Shown here: positions 1-5,094 of the stretch, piece after piece
How positions within the stretch are numbered: position 1 is the stretch's first letter
Layout: the number at the start of each line of letters is the position of its first letter
Source: Thermoplasmata archaeon
GTDB taxonomy: Archaea; Thermoplasmatota; Thermoplasmata; UBA10834
Assembly: GCA_025457845.1 (NCBI GenBank)
Contig: JALOTO010000115.1
Span: 1-5,094 of the forward strand
Direction of reading: 5' to 3'
Length of the DNA stretch: 5,094 bases
Made by a program: the position numbers and the translations under genes
The notes under the pieces: generated by a model
Told to the model about the DNA's origin: nothing
What the model saw: the letters and a program-made list of their open reading frames with translations, nothing else
Database searches by the model: none

Positions 1-1
1 C

Positions 2-490
2 ACCAGGAGGGCCGTCCTCCTGGCGCCCCTGGCGGTCCTGCCCGACCTTGACGCCCTGTTCGGGCTGCACAGGGCCCTCGGGCACAGCTTCATCCCGATA
101 CTGGTCCTGCCGATGGCGATACTGGCCTACTCGAGGTACATGAGGCCGGAGTGGATGCCCGCGGCGGTGCTGGCCCAGTTCTACCTGGCGTCGCACGTGG
201 TGCTCGACCTCGGGGGGGTCGCGTTCCTGTGGCCCATCGTGCAGGAGCAGTTCTACGTCGATCTGGGCGTGACCCTCACGGCCGGGGACGGGTTCCGCAT
301 CGACTTCACGGCGGATGCGGGGACGAGGGAGCTTGCAGACATGGGGACCACTTACATCCTCTCGGACTTCGGCTTCGCCCTCCTGTTCCTCGCGGTCCTC
401 TGCGCCGCCGTCTACAGGAAGGAGTTCGCCTCGGCGCTCCGTCGCCTCAGGATACTGCTGGCGTCCCTGCCGGCGCTCCTCAGGCGCTGA
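2..490 (+). CDS. YdjM/DUF457-type membrane-bound metal-dependent hydrolase, 3' part (5' end outside window)
   Basis: The frame is open from the left edge to TGA at 488-490, giving 162 residues; the true start is upstream. Seen: fragment residues 14-17 are PDLD and residues 23-29 are HRALGHS, matching the 'PDxD...HRxxTHS' signature of the YdjM/DUF457 family. Residues 64-69 are SHVVLD, followed by LWP at 76-78, matching the family's second conserved block (sHxxLD...LWP). The His and Asp residues of these motifs are the presumed metal ligands. Hydrophobic, probably membrane-spanning stretches lie at about 30-43, 53-78 and 123-138, and the C-terminus is an Arg-rich tail. Between the second and third stretches, a polar loop of about 40 residues (roughly 80-120) probably lies on one face of the membrane. 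Known of the family: predicted inner-membrane metal-dependent hydrolases whose substrate is mostly unknown. Inference: integral membrane protein, no specific substrate assignable. It reads in the same direction as the next gene but ends 185 bases before it, with a separate promoter between, so co-transcription is not needed. Coding status is firm; the family call is good but rests on short motifs. Confidence 0.8.
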   Translation, partial: TRRAVLLAPLAVLPDLDALFGLHRALGHSFIPILVLPMAILAYSRYMRPEWMPAAVLAQFYLASHVVLDLGGVAFLWPIVQEQFYVDLGVTLTAGDGFRIDFTADAGTRELADMGTTYILSDFGFALLFLAVLCAAVYRKEFASALRRLRILLASLPALLRR

Positions 491-499
491 CGGCGCGGG

Positions 500-514
500 G
501 GTTGTATTTCAACC
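500..514 (+). terminator. Small hairpin just after the stop codon, possible transcript end
   Basis: GGTTG at 500-504 pairs perfectly with CAACC at 510-514 around a TATTT loop (one further G-T wobble is possible at 499/515). It begins 9 bases after the upstream stop codon, and its T-rich loop is the first T-rich patch after the gene. No T-run follows, so it is not a classical intrinsic terminator. Archaeal termination usually relies on T-rich tracts, which are only weakly present here. A 3'-end role is inferred from position alone. Confidence 0.25.
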
Positions 515-563
515 TGACTGAGGGGGCGCGCTGCTGGCACTGGCGCAAGCCCGAGCGGATGTG

Positions 564-578
564 TGGCCCTCCGGGCCA
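564..578. repeat. Perfect 6-bp inverted repeat in the intergenic region
   Basis: TGGCCC (564-569) and GGGCCA (573-578) are exact reverse complements separated by TCC. In RNA the three-base loop would be tight. In such GC-rich DNA a stem this short is expected fairly often by chance. It could be part of a 3' untranslated hairpin of the upstream gene or a protein-binding dyad, but nothing decides between these. Confidence 0.25.
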
Positions 579-583
579 GTACC

Positions 584-601
584 GTTATCAGTCCCGATAA
601 C
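584..601. promoter_or_regulatory. Dyad GTTATC-N6-GATAAC upstream of the TATA box, candidate operator
   Basis: The half-sites GTTATC (584-589) and GATAAC (596-601) are perfect reverse complements with a six-base spacer AGTCCC. This AT-rich dyad stands out from the GC-rich surroundings. It ends 13 bases before the TATA-like element at 615-622, about 45-60 bases upstream of the inferred transcription start of the large surface-protein gene. That spacing is typical of a site for a dimeric helix-turn-helix activator, or for a regulator that affects TFB/TBP loading. The regulator is unknown. It could also fold as a hairpin at the end of a read-through transcript from the upstream gene. Confidence 0.4.
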
Positions 602-614
602 TTGCTGTTCCCCG

Positions 615-622
615 TATATATA
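615..622 (+). promoter_or_regulatory. TATA box of the large surface-protein gene
   Basis: TATATATA lies in an otherwise very GC-rich region, and its centre is about 57 bases before the ATG at 676. Archaeal transcription normally starts about 25 bases downstream of the box, which would put the start near 641-648 (within an A/T-containing stretch) and leave a leader of about 30 nucleotides. The bases just upstream (TTCCCCG) are not the purine- and A-rich sequence usual for a B recognition element, so promoter strength is uncertain. The call assumes an archaeal host. It does not have the spacing of a bacterial -35/-10 pair. Confidence 0.55.
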
Positions 623-660
623 GCCCGGGCGAGAGTTTTGAATCACGGCTCGCCAGCGGC

Positions 661-665
661 GAGGT
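661..665 (+). promoter_or_regulatory. Shine-Dalgarno site for the large gene
   Basis: GAGGT lies 10 bases before the ATG at 676 and is complementary to the usual ACCTC core of the 16S rRNA 3' end. There is no in-frame ATG, GTG or TTG between the in-frame stop at 598-600 and 676, so this site and the ATG fix the start of the gene. Confidence 0.6.
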
Positions 666-675
666 CGGGATCGCG

Positions 676-798
676 ATGTCGCTCTCCACCACAGCTCACT
701 CCACCACGGGGCCGTCCCGCTCCACGGCGAGGGCCTGCGCGGCCCTATCGGCCTGCGCACTCATGCTCCTATCGTCACTGCTCGTCCTGAGCCAGGGC
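676..798 (+). other. Signal peptide of the large surface protein
   Basis: Residues 1-41: a Ser/Thr-rich start with arginines at 15 and 19, then an uncharged Ala/Leu/Ser core from 20 to 38, then SQGASPD. The best small-residue cleavage position is after G41 (S39 at -3). The sequence after it is polar and acidic, as expected for a mature exported domain. There is no twin-arginine motif. A later in-frame ATG (codon 30, base 763) would start inside the hydrophobic core, so the first ATG is preferred. Confidence 0.7.
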
Positions 799-3700
799 GC
801 GTCCCCCGACCCCACTGTCACAGACAACCCAGACGACACGCGCACGGTCCTTTGGGACTTCGACCAGAGCGCAGACTACCAGCTCTCGAGCGCGGCCCTC
901 CAGGGCGGCGACGCGGTGCTCCAGTGGCTCAACGAGACCGACGGCGACAGCGACGCGGCCGACTACTCGGCCGGGACCGCCACGAACCTGGACCTCGACT
1001 CCTTCCCTGGGAAGGCCGTGGTCGACGAGAAGAGCGCAACCCACTTCTTCTCCACGCAGCCAGGGGTGGAGGGGTCCGACTCGTACCTCTCCGAGAACAG
1101 GGTCAACGACAACTTCGGGACCTCGGTCAACCTCCTGCTGGACTCCGAGATCGGCAAGCGCCTGCACGTCGTCATCTGGTTCGACCTCTCGGCCGTCCCG
1201 ACGGAGGCCGTCATCGAGGACGCGACCCTCTGGATGTACCAGACCCAGGGCTCCAGGGGGTTGGACGTACAGTTCGATCTGCACAGGCTGACCGACGGGT
1301 TCGTCGAGACGGAAGTGTGCTGGGCCAAGAGCACTATCTCGACCACATGGACGAGCCCGGGAGGGGACTACGACCCGTACTCCTACGGCAGGCACACAGC
1401 CGCCAACGCGGTAGGGTGGCTGGGGATGGACGTCTCCAAGCTGGCCGAGAGGTGGGTGAGGGCGCCGTCGGAGAACTTGGGCCTCATACTCGTGCCCGTG
1501 TCCGCCGAGGGCGACAACCAGAAGCCGTTCCAGAGCTCCGACGACTTGGACATCCCCGAGAGGAACCCGAGGCTCGTGGTCAACTACACCGTCGAGGGCG
1601 GCACCGGCGTGCTCGAGTCCAGGGTCCTCGGCCCTGGGACCAACGCCTCGTTCACCATGAGCTCCCACTCCTCCTCCGGCGTTTCGCTGCTGGACGACAC
1701 TTTCTCCGGCACGACCCTCTCGCCGAAGTGGTCGTGGCTCAACGACCCCGCGCTCTCGGGGGGCTCGTACGACGTCAGCACGACCAGGCCGGGGTGGATC
1801 CACATCATCGGCTCCCCCAACTCCCCCATTGACGACACCGTCGTGGCGTGCAACTACCTCCACCAGGAGGTGACGGGGGATTTCGGCGCCTCGACCCACA
1901 TGGACGAGGCGTTCGCGGCCAGCACGATGGGCGCGGGCCTCCTCCTGTACGAGAGCGCGAGGGAGTGGCTCTACATCGCGAAGGCGGGCACAGGCGCGTC
2001 CGGGACCATCCAGGTGGCCGTGTGCCACAACGGCACGAGCTCGACCGTGGCCACGCAGTCGTGGGCGAACCTCGACACGGCCCACCTCAGGGCCGTGCGC
2101 AACTCCACCGGGGTGTGGTTCCACTCGAGCCATGACGGCGTGTCCTTCGACCTGGTCTATCACAACCCCGCCTCGGACGAGCTGATGCAGAGGCTCCAGG
2201 CAGGCCTCTTCCTCTTCTCCCTCAGCCTCACCAGGCCTACGGTCGATTTCGACCACTTCACCGTCTCGCCCCTCACTCCCGCCACCATAGAGGTGAGGGG
2301 GAGGGTGGGCAACTCGACCTCGTCCTCCGACCCGACGTGGGAGGAGTGGGCCCTGGCGGACGTCCTGTCGAGCCCCGAGCCGGTGGGCGAGCTGGGCAGG
2401 TACATGCAGTACAGGGTCTTCCTGTCGACCGAGCAGAAGTGGCACACGCCGGCATTCTCCGGGTTCACCTGCTGGTACGAGAGGTACTCCGCCACCGGCG
2501 TGGTCGAGACGGAGGACTACCTCGCGACGGACTTCAGCATGTGGCTCACCCTGACGACGGACGAGACCGACGACCGCGCCCATGTCCAGTACCATTACTC
2601 GACGGACAACGGCGAGACATGGACCCTGGCCGGGACCGGCGGGTCGTACTCCATCGCGTCAGCGGAGCCTGAGCTGCGTGTCAGGGCGACCATGCAGACC
2701 TTCGACACCCTCTCCACCCCGATGATCCACTCCGTGTCCGCGACGCACGGGACGGCCGTGTCCTACCTGGTGGTCGTCGCGCCTGCTGAGGTCGTCGCCG
2801 GGGAGACCTTCCCCGTCACCGTCTATGTGAAGGACAGCTCGGACACCACCATGGTGCACTGGACCGGCCCGGTCGAGCTCAGCGCGGTCGACACCGACAC
2901 CCCCGACCCCATCGACACCGAGCTCGCGGTGACCTCCGCATACATCACCACGGGCGGCTCGGTCACCGTGCCCAACGAGATGTACATCGAGGCGGAGACG
3001 ATCATAATCATGGCCCAGGCGCAGAACGCCTACGGCCTCAGCGCCGCAATCACCGTCATCCACGGGTCCGTCTCGGGCCTGGACATCACGCCGGCACTCT
3101 CGGTAATACCCGAGGACACCCAGCAGACCTTCACCGCCCTGGCCACCGACGGCTTCGACAACCCGGTCACGGACCTCGAGTTCGCCTGGGAGGTCGACGA
3201 CGAGCTCGGGTTCCTGAACCGGTACAACGGCTCCTACGTGAGGCTCTACGTCGGCGACGCGGGGGGCGACGGCTACCTCAGGGTCTACGCCGGGGGGCTC
3301 GAGGCGTCCCAGCACATGACCGTCTCGCACACTGCGAACGCCCCGACCTTCGTCGAGAAGGTGCCGGACCAGCTGAGGTACGAGGACTCCGGCTCCTGGA
3401 CCATCGACCTCTCGCCGTACGTCGAGGACTCGGTCCACCTGGACAGCGAGCTGAGGTGGTACGCGACGAACGACACCGTGATCGACGTGAGCGGCGAGAA
3501 CAGGACCGGATACCTGACCATCACCCTCAGCACCAAGCAGGACCTCTCCGGGACGGACGTCCTGAACCTGTACGTGGTCGACCCCGACGGGCTGTCGACC
3601 AAGGCGAACCTCACGGTGCACGTGATCGCCGTCAACGACTGGCCTGTAATCGACGCGGTCCAGCCGCTCGAGGTCCACTACGACGTCCTGTACGTCTACA

Positions 3701-5094
3701 ACATGAGGTACTACGTGCACGACGTGGACGACAGCGAGGAAGACCTCTCGCTGTCCGTGGACGACGACAGCTCGGCCTACGTGTCGGCAGAAGGGCTCGC
3801 CCTCCACATGCTCTACCCCTGGGAGCTCAACGGCACGGACCAGGCAGTTGTCGTGACGGTGAGCGACGGGAGCGCCAGCAGCTCAGCGGTCATCCAGGTG
3901 GCCGTCTCGGACGACAACGTCCCCGTGGCGGTCGACGCCATCCCTGACATTGACATGTACCAGGGGGAGACCCGCCTCGACGTCTTCGACCTGGACGACT
4001 ACTTCGTCGACCCCGACGGGGACGGCCTCTTCTTCACCTACGGCTACACTCACATCCTCATCAACATCAGCACCGACAACATCGTCAGCTTCTTCGCCCC
4101 GATGGACTGGTACGGTAGCGAGTACATCATATTCAGCGCGACCGACACGTCCGGGGCGAGGGTCGAGAACGTCGGGACGGTCGTCGTGCACAGGGTCAAC
4201 CAGGCCCCCGTGATAGAGGGGGTCCCGGACCTCCAGGTCAGGCCCGACCTAGGGTTCGAGTTCGACCTCACGTGGTACGTCTCCGACCCGGACAACGACC
4301 TTGACGACCTGCGCGTGACGACGGGCGACGGGCACGTGGTGCCCGCTGGTATGGTCCTCACCCTGCTCTACCCGGTGGAGATGGCGGGGCAGGTCGTGTA
4401 CCTGGAGATCGCCGTCAGCGACGGGGACCTCTCCGACAGCTGGGCCATAGAGGTGTCGGTGGCGAACAACACGCCGCCCTCCTCGACAGCGCTGCCCATG
4501 CACTCGTTCCAGGAGGACGTCCCGACGCCCTACCCGTCCAGCGGGGACCTCAGGTCCTACTTCGCCGACGAGGACGGCGACGATCTTGCGTTCAGCGTCT
4601 TCACCATCGGCGACTCGATCTCCGCCTCCGCCTCGGAGGACGCCCAGGGGGCGTGGACCGTGGCGTTCACCCCCGAGGCGAACTGGAACGGCAACCTCCA
4701 GTTCCTGGTCAGGGCGACCGACCCCGACGGGGCCCTGGTGGAGACCGCGGCGGAGCTCGTTGTCACATCCGTCCCGGACGCACCCTCGCTCGACTTCGAG
4801 GGGGGCGCGGACGCGACGGTCGGCATCCAGGCGGTCGTGGACCTCAGGGAGAGCGCGGCCGACCCGGACATGCACGAACAGGGCCTCTCCTTCTCCATAT
4901 CAGGCGACCACGCGGCCTACGCCACGGTGCTCGAGGGCGTCCTGCTCCTCGACTTCCCTGGGGACTTCCTGGGCGAGGGCGAGGAGAGCAGGGCAGTCAG
5001 CATCGCCGTCACGGCGACCGACCCGGACGGCCTGCGCGACACCGACACCCTGACGGTGACGGTCGTGCGCGCGGCCGAGGCCGGCAGCGACGCC
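676..5094 (+). CDS. Giant secreted modular surface protein with DNRLRE, ConA-like, Ig-like and tandem cadherin-like domains (3' end outside window)
   Basis: ATG at 676 opens 1473 codons with no stop before the right edge. Seen: n-region with R15 and R19, hydrophobic core at about 20-38 and a likely cleavage after SQG41, so exported. At 58-125 a segment starting WDFDQSADY resembles beta-rich N-termini of other surface proteins. Residues 132-306 are DNRLRE-like (DSYLSENRVNDNFG, then WFDLSAVP and IEDATLWMY). Residues 339-534 are a concanavalin A-like sandwich of DUF1349 type (DDTFSGTTLSPKWSW, RPGWIHI, closing VDFDHFTV). Residues 536-607 and 608-693 are small beta modules, one with GRYMQYRVFLS...TPAF, the other with HYSTDNGETWT. 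Residues 695-795 and 796-888 are Ig-like; the second has the PEDTQQTFTALATDGFDNPV pattern of bacterial Ig-like domains. From 890 on, cadherin-like repeats. The protein is acidic, has 13 lysines in all and 13 N-x-S/T sequons. Known of these families: carbohydrate binding or structural and adhesive roles on cell surfaces. Inferred role: S-layer-associated or adhesive stalk protein. No catalytic domain is visible. A membrane anchor or sorting signal would lie beyond the window. Confidence 0.93.
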   Translation, partial: MSLSTTAHSTTGPSRSTARACAALSACALMLLSSLLVLSQGASPDPTVTDNPDDTRTVLWDFDQSADYQLSSAALQGGDAVLQWLNETDGDSDAADYSAGTATNLDLDSFPGKAVVDEKSATHFFSTQPGVEGSDSYLSENRVNDNFGTSVNLLLDSEIGKRLHVVIWFDLSAVPTEAVIEDATLWMYQTQGSRGLDVQFDLHRLTDGFVETEVCWAKSTISTTWTSPGGDYDPYSYGRHTAANAVGWLGMDVSKLAERWVRAPSENLGLILVPVSAEGDNQKPFQSSDDLDIPERNPRLVVNYTVEGGTGVLESRVLGPGTNASFTMSSHSSSGVSLLDDTFSGTTLSPKWSWLNDPALSGGSYDVSTTRPGWIHIIGSPNSPIDDTVVACNYLHQEVTGDFGASTHMDEAFAASTMGAGLLLYESAREWLYIAKAGTGASGTIQVAVCHNGTSSTVATQSWANLDTAHLRAVRNSTGVWFHSSHDGVSFDLVYHNPASDELMQRLQAGLFLFSLSLTRPTVDFDHFTVSPLTPATIEVRGRVGNSTSSSDPTWEEWALADVLSSPEPVGELGRYMQYRVFLSTEQKWHTPAFSGFTCWYERYSATGVVETEDYLATDFSMWLTLTTDETDDRAHVQYHYSTDNGETWTLAGTGGSYSIASAEPELRVRATMQTFDTLSTPMIHSVSATHGTAVSYLVVVAPAEVVAGETFPVTVYVKDSSDTTMVHWTGPVELSAVDTDTPDPIDTELAVTSAYITTGGSVTVPNEMYIEAETIIIMAQAQNAYGLSAAITVIHGSVSGLDITPALSVIPEDTQQTFTALATDGFDNPVTDLEFAWEVDDELGFLNRYNGSYVRLYVGDAGGDGYLRVYAGGLEASQHMTVSHTANAPTFVEKVPDQLRYEDSGSWTIDLSPYVEDSVHLDSELRWYATNDTVIDVSGENRTGYLTITLSTKQDLSGTDVLNLYVVDPDGLSTKANLTVHVIAVNDWPVIDAVQPLEVHYDVLYVYNMRYYVHDVDDSEEDLSLSVDDDSSAYVSAEGLALHMLYPWELNGTDQAVVVTVSDGSASSSAVIQVAVSDDNVPVAVDAIPDIDMYQGETRLDVFDLDDYFVDPDGDGLFFTYGYTHILINISTDNIVSFFAPMDWYGSEYIIFSATDTSGARVENVGTVVVHRVNQAPVIEGVPDLQVRPDLGFEFDLTWYVSDPDNDLDDLRVTTGDGHVVPAGMVLTLLYPVEMAGQVVYLEIAVSDGDLSDSWAIEVSVANNTPPSSTALPMHSFQEDVPTPYPSSGDLRSYFADEDGDDLAFSVFTIGDSISASASEDAQGAWTVAFTPEANWNGNLQFLVRATDPDGALVETAAELVVTSVPDAPSLDFEGGADATVGIQAVVDLRESAADPDMHEQGLSFSISGDHAAYATVLEGVLLLDFPGDFLGEGEESRAVSIAVTATDPDGLRDTDTLTVTVVRAAEAGSDA
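3343..5094 (+). repeat. Array of at least six cadherin-like protein repeats of about 95 residues
   Basis: Repeats begin near residues 890, 990, 1083, 1178, 1267 and 1370 of the large protein, each after a linker such as VNDWP, DDNVP, NQAPV, NNTPP or PDAPS. Two signatures recur at near-constant spacing. The first is [YF][VF]xDxDxDxL: its Asp falls at 918, 1016, 1112, 1204 and 1298, and near 1396 in the last repeat (S-A-A-D there). The second is a closing TDPDG- or VSDG-like turn at 969, 1064, 1157, 1249, 1349 and 1449. This is the layout of CADG/cadherin-like repeats of prokaryotic surface proteins, which form rod-like stalks and may bind calcium. The repeats have diverged strongly; the DNA shows no long identical copies, so the array is old rather than recently expanded. 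It may continue past the window. Confidence 0.8.

Noticed and set aside
3..23. Perfect 8-bp inverted repeat CCAGGAGG / CCTCCTGG with a 5-base loop
   Set aside because: It lies inside the coding sequence of the membrane protein and arises from AGG Arg codons facing CTC/CTG Leu codons; no sign of a separate function.
491..675. Possible small RNA or small protein gene between the two genes
   Set aside because: No tRNA-like cloverleaf, no long structured RNA and no short frame with a ribosome site and plausible protein; only short dyads, a TATA box and a leader are seen.
742..759. Possible lipoprotein lipobox, LSAC at residues 24-27 of the large protein
   Set aside because: The cysteine comes near the start of the hydrophobic core instead of after it, with Ala/Leu-rich sequence continuing to residue 38, so a signal peptidase I type signal fits better.
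852..1832. Plus-strand frame of about 326 codons in another phase
   Set aside because: It overlaps the signal-peptide-bearing gene completely, is Arg/Gly/Pro-rich and has no motif; it is a frame shadow.
1861..1870. Ten-base sequence CACCAGGAGG repeated from positions 1-10
   Set aside because: It is read in different frames at the two places and the flanks do not match; chance in GC-rich DNA.
775..2595. Long open reading frame on the minus strand (about 606 codons) opposite the large gene
   Set aside because: It is antisense to a convincing exported multidomain protein. Its translation is dominated by Arg, Gly, Val and His with no recognisable domain. High G+C at third positions of the plus-strand codons removes stops on the opposite strand.
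2659..3807. Second long minus-strand open frame (about 382 codons)
   Set aside because: Its product is a repetitive Val/His/Asp/Arg mix, simply the reverse complement of GTC, GAC and CTC-rich codons of the surface protein. It has no domain and no promoter or ribosome site of its own.

Overview
This is a G+C-rich stretch (about two thirds G+C by eye) holding two plus-strand genes, both cut by the window edges, with one intergenic region of about 185 bases between them. Arginine is written very often as AGG. The larger gene has an 8-bp TATATATA element about 55 bases before its start codon, at the place expected for an archaeal TATA box, followed by a short leader with a GAGGT ribosome binding site. 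Together with the protein types, this suggests a high-GC archaeon, possibly a Thermoplasmatota-like lineage. That placement is inference; no rRNA or other taxonomic marker is present.

Bases 2-490 are the 3' part of a small polytopic membrane protein of the YdjM/DUF457 type (putative membrane-bound metal-dependent hydrolase). It keeps the PDLD, HRxxGHS and SHxxLD...LWP signatures. Bases 491-675 are intergenic. They hold three small inverted repeats, a TATA-like promoter element and a Shine-Dalgarno site.

From 676 to the right edge (5094) one uninterrupted reading frame of 1473 codons encodes the N-terminal part of a very large secreted modular protein. In order it has a signal peptide, an N-terminal beta-rich segment, a DNRLRE-type domain, a concanavalin A-like (DUF1349-type) domain, two small beta modules, two Ig-like domains, and at least six cadherin-like repeats of about 90-103 residues. 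The stop codon lies outside the window. The protein is strongly acidic, very poor in lysine (none after residue 976) and carries 13 N-glycosylation sequons. This fits an exported cell-surface or S-layer-associated adhesin or stalk protein. No enzymatic domain is visible in the part seen.

The two genes are probably transcribed separately, because a promoter lies between them, and nothing in the sequence ties their functions together. Long open frames opposite the big gene (for example minus strand 775-2595 and 2659-3807) are judged to be GC-bias shadows. I see no RNA gene, CRISPR array, mobile element or clear new defence or metabolic system. The most notable points are the modular architecture of the surface protein and the dyad just upstream of its promoter.
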